Shown: positions 28,975-36,183, counted from the first letter of the stretch. The stretch: DNA of 36,263 bases from Patescibacteria group bacterium (GCA_022703425.1 JAKLDQ010000006.1:1-36263); one strand, 5' to 3'. The notes: a model not told the origin generated them from the letters alone. Made by a program: numbers and translations.

Positions 28975-29213
28975 TATAAAAACAAACAAAAACAGCTCCG
29001 GAGTTGGAGGCGTTTTTATGTCTGGGACATAAAGGAAGGTTTGTCTGAGGAATAATCGAGCCGGAGCAAGATTATCCATAATCTGAGACAAGCCCATGTA
29101 AAGCCTCCAACTCCGGAGCTGTTTTTTCAAATTTAAGCTATAATTAAGTCCGAAGCCATTTTCCAGTAATACGGAATTAATAAAAATATAATTTCAGCCA
29201 ATTTCATTCCAAT
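28975..29213 (-). ncRNA. Predicted structured non-coding RNA with 24-bp closing stem
   Basis: On minus, from a consensus promoter with start near 29213. A 5' domain has nested CCATT/AATGG and GGAAT/ATTCC pairs. Then follows a long rod. Its closing stem is 24 perfect pairs (29103-29126 with 28988-29011). The next stem is AGACAAGCC/GGTTTGTCT (29086-29094 with 29038-29046, one G-U), and the terminal stem is GATTAT/ATAATC (29070-29075 with 29052-29057). In the loop region between the first two stems, the 3' strand holds a small hairpin ATGTC-TGG-GACAT (29018-29030). The 3' end runs into TTTTTGTTTGTTTTTATATATT. Closing stem, bubble with a 3'-side hairpin, then terminal stem is the architecture of 6S RNA. 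Identity is inference. Confidence 0.6.
28988..29126. repeat. Perfect 24-bp inverted repeat
   Basis: Arms at 28988-29011 and 29103-29126 are exact reverse complements (core ACAGCTCCGGAG), separated by 91 bases with inner pairing. Flanked by A-run and T-run, so it also ends the pilB transcript on plus. No target duplication is visible around it. Confidence 0.9.
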
Positions 29214-29219
29214 GGTTCT

Positions 29220-29248
29220 ATTATATCACCATATAGGTTTAATGTCAA
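29220..29248 (-). promoter_or_regulatory. Consensus promoter reading away from ruvB into the predicted RNA
   Basis: On minus: perfect TTGACA (29243-29248), a 17-base spacer, perfect TATAAT (29220-29225). This is the closest match to the sigma-70 consensus in the window. No protein gene lies downstream on this strand; only the structured RNA at 28975-29213 does. Confidence 0.85.
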
Positions 29249-29267
29249 GACTAAAACATATTTTAAG

Positions 29268-30278
29268 ATGGCAGCTCCACCGGATAAAAAATTTAAGGAT
29301 GATGAGATATTAGATTCAGCTTTACGCCCGAAAAGCTGGCCGGACTACGTCGGCCAGGAAAATATCAAGGAAAATCTGAGAATCATCATCACAGCCGCAA
29401 AACAAAGAAGTCAATCTCCCGATCATCTTTTGTTCTACGGAAATTCCGGCCTCGGAAAAACAACTCTGGCATATCTTGTAGCGAGCGAAATGGGCAGGGG
29501 GATAAAAATAACATCCGGCCCCGCTCTCGAAAGAGCCGGAGATTTGGCAGCAATCCTTACCAACATGTCAGAGGGAGATGTTCTTTTTTTGGATGAAATC
29601 CACCGGATAAGCAAAACAATAGAAGAATATATTTATCCGGCAATGGAGGAGTATAAGTTAAACCTTATTTTGGGAAAAGGACCGATGGCAAGGACGATGG
29701 AATTGAAACTTCCGCATTTTACAATCATCGGAGCCACTACGAGGCCGGCACTTTTGTCTGCACCTCTAAGAAACAGATTTGGGGCAACATTTCAGTTAAA
29801 TTTCTACAAAAACGAAGACATTGAAAAAATTATCGAGCGCTCTGCCAGAATTTTGGGAATCAAAATCGAACCCGATGCCACAAAGGCAATTGCAGCAAGG
29901 TCCAGATTTACTCCGAGAGTGGCAAACCGCCTTTTAAAAAGAGCAAGGGATTTTGCCCAGGTTGAGGGCAACGGAATTGTTACAAAAGAAATTTCAAATC
30001 GTGCTTTGGATTTTTTGGAAGTTGACCAGATGGGATTGGAACCGGGAGATAGAAAAATTTTATCTGCTTTAATTGAGAAATTTAACGGAGGTCCCGTCGG
30101 GTTACAATCTTTATCAGCGGCAGCAATGGAAGAAGAAGATACAATACTGGACATTTACGAACCATATCTTATGCAGTGCGGATTTATTGAAAGAACGCCA
30201 AGAGGAAGAGTGGCTTCAAAGCTTGCTTATGAACACCTAGGTTTTTATGACAAAAGCGGGCAAAATTCGTTGCTGTAA
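29268..30278 (+). CDS. ruvB: Holliday junction DNA helicase RuvB
   Basis: AAA+ motor that drives branch migration with RuvA. The 336 residues match the family. Motifs: ALRPKSWPDYVGQENIKENL, Walker A FYGNSGLGKTTLAYLVA (NSGLGKT instead of the usual PPGLGKT), TSGPALERAGDLAAILTN, Walker B GDVLFLDEIHRI, sensor I IIGATTRPALLSAPLRNRFG, RFTPRVANRLLKRARDFAQV (sensor II), and the winged-helix C-terminus GGPVGLQSLSAAAMEEEDT, YLMQCGFIERTPRGRVAS. The gene lies apart from ruvA and ruvC. Its terminator doubles as the promoter region of the next gene. Confidence 0.97.
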   Translation: MAAPPDKKFKDDEILDSALRPKSWPDYVGQENIKENLRIIITAAKQRSQSPDHLLFYGNSGLGKTTLAYLVASEMGRGIKITSGPALERAGDLAAILTNMSEGDVLFLDEIHRISKTIEEYIYPAMEEYKLNLILGKGPMARTMELKLPHFTIIGATTRPALLSAPLRNRFGATFQLNFYKNEDIEKIIERSARILGIKIEPDATKAIAARSRFTPRVANRLLKRARDFAQVEGNGIVTKEISNRALDFLEVDQMGLEPGDRKILSALIEKFNGGPVGLQSLSAAAMEEEDTILDIYEPYLMQCGFIERTPRGRVASKLAYEHLGFYDKSGQNSLL

Positions 30279-30294
30279 ATAGCGTAAAAGGTTA

Positions 30295-30341
30295 TTGACA
30301 AAAAATCCTATTTAACATAGATTTTAAATAGGATTTTTTTA
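30295..30341 (+). promoter_or_regulatory. ruvB terminator with the promoter of the next gene nested inside
   Basis: A perfect 15-bp hairpin, AAAAATCCTATTTAA (30301-30315) with TTAAATAGGATTTTT (30324-30338), and a T-run terminate ruvB. TTGACA (30295-30300) lies directly before the hairpin and, 17 bases on, the -10 box TAGATT (30318-30323) forms its loop. The new transcript would start near 30330, within the second arm, so it escapes the terminator. Confidence 0.75.
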
Positions 30342-30374
30342 TAAGAGAGCATCCAAATAAGGGAGAAAAGAGGA

Positions 30375-31055
30375 ATGATCCGCGTTTATGTGCTTGATGA
30401 CAACCGGCTTTTATGCGCTGGCATCAGAGCGTTGTGTGCAGGAGCGCAAGATATCTCCTATGTAGGAGATTCTCCGGTTCACGACAGGCGCCTTTTGTCG
30501 CCATTTTCAAGCAATTACGATATTGCAAAAAGAGATCTCCGTTTTCTCGACCAAATTGAAACAGATGTAATCTTTATTGATCTTTTCCAACATGGCAGAG
30601 ATGCATTTCCATTTTTGGATTATCTCAGAACCAGAAATATTTTCTGTATAACATGGGTTCCTTATAACGTTCCCTGGCTTGCCAGAACCATATTGAGCGC
30701 CGGCGCAAAAGCCTGTATTGACAGACACTTTTGTCCGGAAGATATTCTTGATGTCATAAGATCTGTTTCAACCGGCGAAGTCTACGCCGGCCCAAAAGGT
30801 ATAGGATTTATTTTGAACGGATCCGTCAACGGTTCGTTTTGGAAACTTTCTGCAAGAAAAAAGGAAATCATCCTTTTAATAGGCCACGGCCTGAATGCCG
30901 AGAAAATTGCCATTAAACTTGGCATTTCCCGCAAAACAGTAGATAACCAGATCCAATCCATTAAACATTACTTGAGATTACACACCTGCGGCGATTTATA
31001 CGTTTTCTCTGCAGCCCTGAATAAGCTGGGCATTTTTTACCAAAGCTTGGGATAA
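30375..31055 (+). CDS. NarL/LuxR-type response regulator-like transcription factor
   Basis: A 226-residue protein with an N-terminal receiver-like domain and a C-terminal LuxR helix-turn-helix. The receiver has the acidic pair D8-D9 (IRVYVLDDNRLLCAGIRAL) and phospho-acceptor D69 (TDVIFIDLFQHGRDA). Thr93 is at the usual position (CITWVPY), but Arg117 replaces the conserved lysine (AKACIDRHF). The region between residues 35 and 60 carries an insertion compared with NarL. The output domain reads KLSARKKEIILLIGHGLNAE, then KIAIKLGISRKTVDNQI (about 157-203), a good LuxR HTH. It is a single-gene unit with its own promoter, an SD (AAGGGAG) and its own terminator. Phosphorylation by the orphan kinase is possible but unproven. 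Confidence 0.85.
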   Translation: MIRVYVLDDNRLLCAGIRALCAGAQDISYVGDSPVHDRRLLSPFSSNYDIAKRDLRFLDQIETDVIFIDLFQHGRDAFPFLDYLRTRNIFCITWVPYNVPWLARTILSAGAKACIDRHFCPEDILDVIRSVSTGEVYAGPKGIGFILNGSVNGSFWKLSARKKEIILLIGHGLNAEKIAIKLGISRKTVDNQIQSIKHYLRLHTCGDLYVFSAALNKLGIFYQSLG

Positions 31056-31066
31056 CCAAGCTTTTT
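31043..31066 (+). terminator. Terminator of the LuxR-type gene
   Basis: AAGCTTGG (31043-31050) with CCAAGCTT (31056-31063), the stop codon in the loop, followed by TTTTG. Perfect 8-bp stem. Confidence 0.8.
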
Positions 31067-31080
31067 TGTTTGCAATAAGC

Positions 31081-31086
31081 TATAAT
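31081..31086 (+). promoter_or_regulatory. -10 box of a probably leaderless transcript
   Basis: A perfect TATAAT ends six bases before the ATG at 31093. A good -35 is not visible at the right distance. If used, transcription would start at the start codon, as for smpB. Confidence 0.5.
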
Positions 31087-31092
31087 TTATTA

Positions 31093-31998
31093 ATGAAAAA
31101 AGTCATATTCCTTTTTTTTGTTCCATTATTCTGTTTTGCAGCAGAAAGCGTAGATATAAACAGCGCCTCCCTTTCCCAGCTCGACACCTTGGCAGGAATC
31201 GGGCCAGCAATAGGCCAGAGGATTATTGATGCAAGGCCGTTCGGCTCCGTGGATGATCTTATTAAAGTGAGCGGTATTGGTGAGAAAACTTTGCAAAAAA
31301 TAAAGGCGCAGGGACTTGCCTGTGTAAATTGCCAGACAAAAAATGCAAGTTACCCCGCAGAGAATGATGTTCTAAGTTTAACCGATAATGTTCCCGAAAA
31401 AACAATTGAGGGAGTTTATATTAACGAAATAATGCCCTCGCCAAAAGGAGCAGATGAAGAGGAGGAATGGATTGAAATATTTAATTCAAATAGTTTTGAA
31501 GCAGATTTGTCGGGATGGATAATCAGCGATTTAGAAGGGTCAAAAAGCACCTTTACTTTGAATGTTAAATTGCCCGGCACATCGTTTTTAGTGTTTAAAA
31601 GGCCGGAAACAAAAATTCTTTTAAATAACGATAAAGATACAGTTATACTCTCTTATCCAACATGGAAAACCGCTGATTCGGTGACTTTTGAAAAAGCTCC
31701 GACCGGTTATTCTTATATTAGAACCGATTCAGGATGGAAATGGACATCAAATCCGACGCCCGGAGCAATGAATAAAACTTCTGTTGCGCAGGCAAAAACA
31801 ATCTTGCCAAAAACGGAAAAGTATGATAGTAATGAAGAAGTCAAAGCCGAACTAGCATCTCTTGCCACGCCAATAAACCAAGAAAAAATGGAAAGAAACC
31901 CTTGGTTTTTATTTTTTATTGTTTTGGGAACAACAATTGTTTCTGCGGCAATCGTACTATTTATTAGACAAAAATTTTTAAATAAAAATTCTAACTAA
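31093..31998 (+). CDS. Exported helix-hairpin-helix plus lamin-tail-domain protein
   Basis: A 301-residue envelope protein; the frame is open from 31066 but the ATG at 31093 gives a clean signal peptide (MKKVIFLFFVPLFCFAAES, cleavage after about residue 16). Next comes a ComEA-type double helix-hairpin-helix DNA-binding module (DINSASLSQLDTLAGIGPAI, then GSVDDLIKVSGIGEKTLQKI), with a CVNC pair. A lamin tail domain (about residues 112-230: YINEIMPSPKGADEEEEWIE, SGWIISDLEGSKSTF, SNPTPGAMNK) follows. A single membrane helix near the C-terminus (about 270-293) leaves a short basic tail. It is a surface protein that could bind incoming or extracellular DNA. That role follows from ComEA homology and is inference. 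Confidence 0.85.
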   Translation: MKKVIFLFFVPLFCFAAESVDINSASLSQLDTLAGIGPAIGQRIIDARPFGSVDDLIKVSGIGEKTLQKIKAQGLACVNCQTKNASYPAENDVLSLTDNVPEKTIEGVYINEIMPSPKGADEEEEWIEIFNSNSFEADLSGWIISDLEGSKSTFTLNVKLPGTSFLVFKRPETKILLNNDKDTVILSYPTWKTADSVTFEKAPTGYSYIRTDSGWKWTSNPTPGAMNKTSVAQAKTILPKTEKYDSNEEVKAELASLATPINQEKMERNPWFLFFIVLGTTIVSAAIVLFIRQKFLNKNSN

Positions 31999-32007
31999 TT
32001 AAAACCA

Positions 32008-32733
32008 ATGTCAGGACACAGTCATGCAAAAACAGTAATGGCTACAAAAATGGCCAATGCTGCCAAAAAAGGCAAGATTTATTCAAAATATGGAAGACTG
32101 ATTACTATCGCCGTAAAAGACGGGGGCGGTTCGGGAGATCCAGAAAAAAATTCAAAGCTTAAAGCGGTAATCGAGCAGGCCAAAAATATGAATATGCCCA
32201 AAGAGAATATTGAAAGGGCTATAAAAAGAGGCACCGGGGAACTGGCCGGAGAAGCATTAGAAGCTGTTTCAATTGAAGGATTCGGGCCAGGCGGAATTGC
32301 TCTGATTATCGACGGCATCACAGATAACAAAAACAGAACTTTAAGCGAGGTCAAAGTTATTTTAAATACAAACGGAGGAAAGATGGCGGGAGAAGGAGCT
32401 GTAAGGTGGATGTTTGAGAGAAAGGGATCCATAACAGTTAGCACGGAAAATAAAACAAAAGACGAACTGGAGATGGAAGCAATTGAGTCGGGGGCAGAAG
32501 ACGTTTCATGGAAAGAAGCGGTTCTTAATATCTACACAAAACCCGAAGATTTGGAAACTGTAAAAAAGAATCTTGACTCAAAAGGGATAAAAATTGAGTC
32601 CTCATCTCTTGATTATGTGCCAAAAGAGGAGGTTGAAATTTCAGAAAAAGACAGGCAGTCAGCCGAAAAGCTTTTTGATGCATTGGACGAAAATGACTCC
32701 ATAAACGATATTTATTCAAACCTCAAAGAATAA
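32008..32733 (+). CDS. yebC: YebC/PmpR-family protein (TACO1-like)
   Basis: A 241-residue member of the YebC family, associated with relieving ribosome stalling and formerly described as a transcription regulator. The start is typical (MSGHSHAKTVMATKMANAAK), followed by KIYSKYGRLITIAVKDGGG, NMPKENIERAIKRGTGE, IEGFGPGGIALIIDGITDNK, and GGKMAGEGAVRWMFERKG in the central domain. The last domain contains ESGAEDVSW and IESSSLDYVPKEEVEISEK. Full length. It lies just upstream of ruvC (eight-base gap), a pairing common in bacteria. Preceded by the lamin-tail gene by nine bases, so all three may be co-transcribed. Confidence 0.96.
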   Translation: MSGHSHAKTVMATKMANAAKKGKIYSKYGRLITIAVKDGGGSGDPEKNSKLKAVIEQAKNMNMPKENIERAIKRGTGELAGEALEAVSIEGFGPGGIALIIDGITDNKNRTLSEVKVILNTNGGKMAGEGAVRWMFERKGSITVSTENKTKDELEMEAIESGAEDVSWKEAVLNIYTKPEDLETVKKNLDSKGIKIESSSLDYVPKEEVEISEKDRQSAEKLFDALDENDSINDIYSNLKE

Positions 32734-32741
32734 AATCCTTC

Positions 32742-33239
32742 ATGAAAATTATCGGCGTAGATCCCGGATCTGCAATTACGGGATATGCTGTTATAAAAAG
32801 AGAAAGCGCAAAAGACCATAAGTTTAAAGCCCTTGATTTTGGCTGTATTGTCACAGACCAATATCTGCCGGCAGGTGAAAGGCTGAAAAAAATCCACAAG
32901 GATCTAGGCAAGATAATTGAGAAACACAAGCCCGACATAATTTCGGTTGAAAGCCTTTATTTTTTTAAAAATTTAAAAACGGTTATGCCGGTAAGCCAGG
33001 CAAGAGGCGTGATTTTGCTGACAGCGGCGGAAAAAAGAGTCCCTGTTATAGAATTTACCCCTTTGCAGGTTAAAATGGCAATCGTCGGTTATGGAAGAGC
33101 TGAAAAAAAACAGATTAAAGAGATGATGAAATATTTGATTGATATCGACGGATTTGATCTTAAAAAAAATTTCCGAAAAAAAGATGATGCAATTGATGCA
33201 ATTGGTATTGCAATTTGCGCGGGATTAAAGAGCTTTTAA
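32742..33239 (+). CDS. ruvC: Holliday junction resolvase RuvC
   Basis: Cuts Holliday junctions after RuvAB branch migration. The 165 residues fit the family (about 160-175). The catalytic acidic residues are in place: Asp7 (IIGVDPGSAITGYAV), Glu70 (ISVESLYFFKN), and Asp149/Asp152 (KKDDAIDAIGIAIC). The central segment VMPVSQARGVILLTAAEKRV and TPLQVKMAIVGYGRAEKKQI fits the substrate-binding region. It follows yebC as in many genomes, but ruvA and ruvB are separate. Confidence 0.97.
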   Translation: MKIIGVDPGSAITGYAVIKRESAKDHKFKALDFGCIVTDQYLPAGERLKKIHKDLGKIIEKHKPDIISVESLYFFKNLKTVMPVSQARGVILLTAAEKRVPVIEFTPLQVKMAIVGYGRAEKKQIKEMMKYLIDIDGFDLKKNFRKKDDAIDAIGIAICAGLKSF

Positions 33240-33258
33240 AGTGTGGAAAAGTTGCTTC

Positions 33259-33286
33259 TTGACAATAGTTTCTTAAAAACTATAAT
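33259..33286 (+). promoter_or_regulatory. Strong promoter of the acidic-protein unit, overlapping an inverted repeat
   Basis: Perfect TTGACA (33259-33264), a 16-base spacer and perfect TATAAT (33281-33286). GACAATAGTTT (33261-33271) mirrors AAACT-AT-AATTGTC downstream, so an inverted repeat with a two-base bulge spans the promoter; this may be an operator, or the remains of a ruvC terminator. Confidence 0.75.
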
Positions 33287-33292
33287 TGTCAT

Positions 33293-33582
33293 TAAGGGAA
33301 ATAAAAGAGCTTAAATTTATGCTTTTTTACCCAAAAAATTATCAATAAAGAGTAAAATTTTTTTTATTTATCTCGCCGGAATTAAACTAAAATTACAGTC
33401 CGGCCAGACAAAAAAGATATTTTCTTCTTTATCGTATTATTGAAGCAAAAAGGTCGATTAACCCGGTTAAATAACCGAAAAAGCGTTATTTGATCAGGTA
33501 AATCAAACTTAATCTTTTAAATCCGGCAAAAGTAAATATTTAAATACTGAGTCCGTATTTAATAAGACAAAGCTAAATTAAA
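33293..33582 (+). promoter_or_regulatory. Long multi-hairpin leader (about 290 bases)
   Basis: No protein frame is convincing here. The stretch has a chain of short stems: GCCGGA/TCCGGC (about 33372-33405), GATA...TATC near 33415-33440, CGGTTA/TAACCG (about 33464-33477), TTTGAT/ATCAAA (near 33490-33508) and TTAAATAC/GTATTTAA (about 33539-33561). It runs from a strong promoter to the small acidic gene. It may be an RNA element, a regulatory leader, or an independent small RNA sharing the promoter. No known riboswitch class is recognised. Confidence 0.4.
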
Positions 33583-33747
33583 ATGGAAGAGGAATTTTTA
33601 ACCAGATTAATAAATCAAGACGATGATTTTGATGACAGCAACTGGGACGAAGAGGAAGAAAACGATGAAGATGAAGAAGAGGGTGGGGACGACGCAAACA
33701 AAGATGAAGAGGACGACGACGATTTTTCCGATGAGGAAGACGAATAG
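33583..33747 (+). CDS. Very acidic 54-residue protein
   Basis: A short gene. After MEEEFLTRLINQDDDFDDSN the protein is almost only Asp and Glu (33 of 54 residues), ending FSDEEDE. There is no SD of note. It should be disordered and strongly negative, like the acidic tail of RNA polymerase delta subunit or DNA/histone mimics; its function is unknown. Support for being real: a strong promoter about 290 bases upstream, the termination hairpins directly after the stop, and a clear ATG. Chance for such composition is low because GAN codons dominate for the whole length, but a low-complexity artefact cannot be excluded. Confidence 0.6.
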   Translation: MEEEFLTRLINQDDDFDDSNWDEEEENDEDEEEGGDDANKDEEDDDDFSDEEDE

Positions 33748-33759
33748 AAAAGAAAGGAG

Positions 33760-33835
33760 CCCGTTAAATGAACTGGTTTGAGTTTAACGGGGATTAAATG
33801 AAGGCTCCGTTAGTGTTAACGGAGTTTTTATTTAG
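33760..33835 (+). terminator. Double hairpin terminator after the acidic gene
   Basis: First hairpin CCCGTTAAA (33760-33768) with TTTAACGGG (33783-33791); second hairpin CTCCGTTA with TAACGGAG (about 33804-33823) followed by TTTTTATTT. A nine-codon frame (MNWFEFNGD) behind AAAGGAG lies over the first hairpin. The PBP gene promoter -10 box (TATAAT, 33836-33841) starts right after. Confidence 0.75.
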
Positions 33836-33870
33836 TATAATTAAAATGTATATAACTTAAAACAATATTT

Positions 33871-36183
33871 ATGGATTTATTTGATATATCAAATAAAATA
33901 AGTTCAAAATATCGCGAGATCAAAAAAAATATTCAAAAGTCTTTGCCAGAAATGAGAAAAAAAGCGAAAAAATATTGGCTAGCAAAAAAGAAGAAAATTC
34001 CTCCTCTTCCTGTAATGATTAAAAAAATACCGCCATTAAAGGTGCTTTTACGTTACGGAGCGTATTGTATTTTGGGTTTTCTCGCGCTGGGCATTTTGCT
34101 TTTCTTTTACTACACTTATGATTTGCCCAGGCCAGAAAAATTTACCGAGAGTTCTTTTATCCAGTCGACAAAAATATACGACAGGACAGGAAAGGTTTTG
34201 CTTTATGATATCTTCGGTGAAGAAAAAAGGGAAATAGTTCCTTTCGACAAAATTTCAGATAACCTAAAGCACGCCATAATAGCATCTGAAGATGCAAAAT
34301 TTTATGAGCATTCAGGATTTGACATAACGGGAATTTTTAGGGCAATTTTAACTGACCTAAAACTTAGATCAAAAAGCCAGGGAGGATCAACAATAACACA
34401 GCAGCTCATAAGGTCTGTTTATCTGACGAACCAAAAAAGCATCGGCAGAAAAATCAGGGAAATTGTTTTAAGTATTGAGCTCGAAAGAAGATATTCAAAA
34501 GATCAAATTTTCGACTGGTATCTAAATAAGGTTCCTTTTGGCCAGAACACATATGGAGCTGAAGCGGCGAGCCAGACATATTTTAGCAAGCCGGCATCAG
34601 ATTTAACTTTGGCAGAAGCCGCTTTGCTTACAGCTGTGCTGCCTGCGCCCAGTTATTATTCTCCTTACGGATCACACAAAGACGAACTGCTCAAAAGAAA
34701 AGACCTTGTTTTAGATAGAATGTTAAAAACGGGCTACATAAATGAAGAAGAATTTAAAAAAGCAAAAGAGGAAAAGCTAGTTTTTGCCGAAATATTAGAG
34801 CCGATAAAAGCGCCTCATTTTGTAATGTATATACAAAAATATCTTAATGAGGAATATGGCGAAGACTTTTTAAAGGAAAAGGGCTTGCGCGTTTATACAA
34901 GCTTAAATTGGGAATTACAAGAATATGCTGAAAAAACCATCAGAGATGCTGAAGAAGCAAACAAAGCAAAAAACGCAAATAATACAGCTCTTGTTACTCT
35001 TGACCCAAGAACAGGAGAAATTCTTGCGCTTGTAGGATCTAAAGATTATTTTAAAGATCCTTACCCGGAGGGATGTGAAGAGAAAGGCCCTGGAAGCTGT
35101 CTGTTTGAACCAAAATATGATGTAGCAACAATGGGTTTAAGGCAGCCAGGCTCCTCGTTTAAACCTTTTGTTTATGCGAGTGCCTTTAAAAAAGGTTTTA
35201 CTCCTGACACTATTCTTTGGGACACAAAAACCGAATTTAATCCTTACTGTTCTCCTGATGCAAACCAGGAAAAGGGCAGTGATAATTCAGATTGCTATCA
35301 CCCGCAAAATTATGACGGCATGTTCAGAGGCAAGGTCAGTGTGAGAAAATCTCTCGGGCAATCATTAAACATACCTTCTGTAAAGCTGCTTTACTTGGCA
35401 GGAATCAAAGAGAGTTTGCAGACCGCAAAAGATTTTGGAATCAGCACACTAAATAATACAAACCGGTACGGCCTCGCATTGGTCCTTGGAGGCGGGGAGG
35501 TTAATTTACTGGAGATGACATCAGCTTACGGAGTTTTTGCAACAGAGGGCATGTATATTGCGCCTACAAGCATTTTAAAAATCGAGGACAGCGCCGGCAA
35601 TATTATTGAACAGAATAATAAACAGCCACGGAAAGTTTTAGACACCCAGATTGCAAGACAGATAAGTGGAATACTTCATGACAATGACGCAAGACTTCCT
35701 GAATTTCCTGTAAATTCTCCCTTGGCATTTTTCGGAGAACAGCAGGTTGCCGCAAAAACGGGTACTACTTCCAATTTTAAAGATGGCTGGACAATGGGCT
35801 ATACTCCTTACGCTGTCGTAGGCGTCTGGACCGGAAACAACAATAACACACCGACAAGAGATATAGGTATTGGCATTGCAGCTCCGATGTGGAGAAAAGT
35901 AATGGATAAAATCATCAGTCAGCATCCGGTGGAAAACTTTATCCCCGCAGACCCAATAACAGACAGAAATCCGATATTACTCGGACAATTGGATTCTTCT
36001 GATTCAAATACAATTTTATTCCATATTGATAGAAATGACCCTCTCGGTCCTCCTCCGCAGAATCCCCAGTCCGATCCGCAATATGATAATTGGCAAAGGA
36101 GTATTCAAAATTGGCTTTCGGGAAGGATAATAAATCCGATGGATATTCCTTCCACGCAACTTGAACCAGAAGAAGAAGGATAA
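33871..36183 (+). CDS. Bifunctional penicillin-binding protein 1A-type (glycosyltransferase 51 and transpeptidase)
   Basis: Polymerises and cross-links peptidoglycan at the outer face of the membrane. The 770 residues start with a basic cytoplasmic region, then one membrane helix (about residues 60-84, ILGFLALGILLFFYYT). The GT51 domain follows with IIASEDAKFYEHSGFDITGI (catalytic Glu), GGSTITQQLIRSVYLTN, RKIREIVLSIELERRYSKDQ, and YFSKPASDLTLAEAALLTAV. The transpeptidase has all three motifs: SSFKP (active Ser in PGSSFKPFVYAS), SLN (GQSLNIPSVK), and KTGT (AAKTGTTSNFKDGW). The tail is rich in P, Q and N, probably disordered. A complete class A PBP with its own terminator, likely expressed from the TATAAT at 33836. 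Confidence 0.95.
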   Translation: MDLFDISNKISSKYREIKKNIQKSLPEMRKKAKKYWLAKKKKIPPLPVMIKKIPPLKVLLRYGAYCILGFLALGILLFFYYTYDLPRPEKFTESSFIQSTKIYDRTGKVLLYDIFGEEKREIVPFDKISDNLKHAIIASEDAKFYEHSGFDITGIFRAILTDLKLRSKSQGGSTITQQLIRSVYLTNQKSIGRKIREIVLSIELERRYSKDQIFDWYLNKVPFGQNTYGAEAASQTYFSKPASDLTLAEAALLTAVLPAPSYYSPYGSHKDELLKRKDLVLDRMLKTGYINEEEFKKAKEEKLVFAEILEPIKAPHFVMYIQKYLNEEYGEDFLKEKGLRVYTSLNWELQEYAEKTIRDAEEANKAKNANNTALVTLDPRTGEILALVGSKDYFKDPYPEGCEEKGPGSCLFEPKYDVATMGLRQPGSSFKPFVYASAFKKGFTPDTILWDTKTEFNPYCSPDANQEKGSDNSDCYHPQNYDGMFRGKVSVRKSLGQSLNIPSVKLLYLAGIKESLQTAKDFGISTLNNTNRYGLALVLGGGEVNLLEMTSAYGVFATEGMYIAPTSILKIEDSAGNIIEQNNKQPRKVLDTQIARQISGILHDNDARLPEFPVNSPLAFFGEQQVAAKTGTTSNFKDGWTMGYTPYAVVGVWTGNNNNTPTRDIGIGIAAPMWRKVMDKIISQHPVENFIPADPITDRNPILLGQLDSSDSNTILFHIDRNDPLGPPPQNPQSDPQYDNWQRSIQNWLSGRIINPMDIPSTQLEPEEEG

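Noticed and set aside
28988-29126. A miniature transposable element, from the 24-bp inverted repeat
   Set aside because: No target duplication at the borders, inner pairing typical of RNA, and a consensus promoter pointing into it.
28975-29213. RNase P RNA or SRP RNA
   Set aside because: None of the conserved RNase P blocks (such as GAAAGUCC) nor the SRP tip motif is present, and it is too short for RNase P.
33768-33797. A nine-codon frame (MNWFEFNGD) with a good SD, as a leader peptide for the PBP gene
   Set aside because: The hairpins it overlaps are fully explained as the terminator of the acidic gene, and there is no run of one codon as in attenuators. Only noted in passing.
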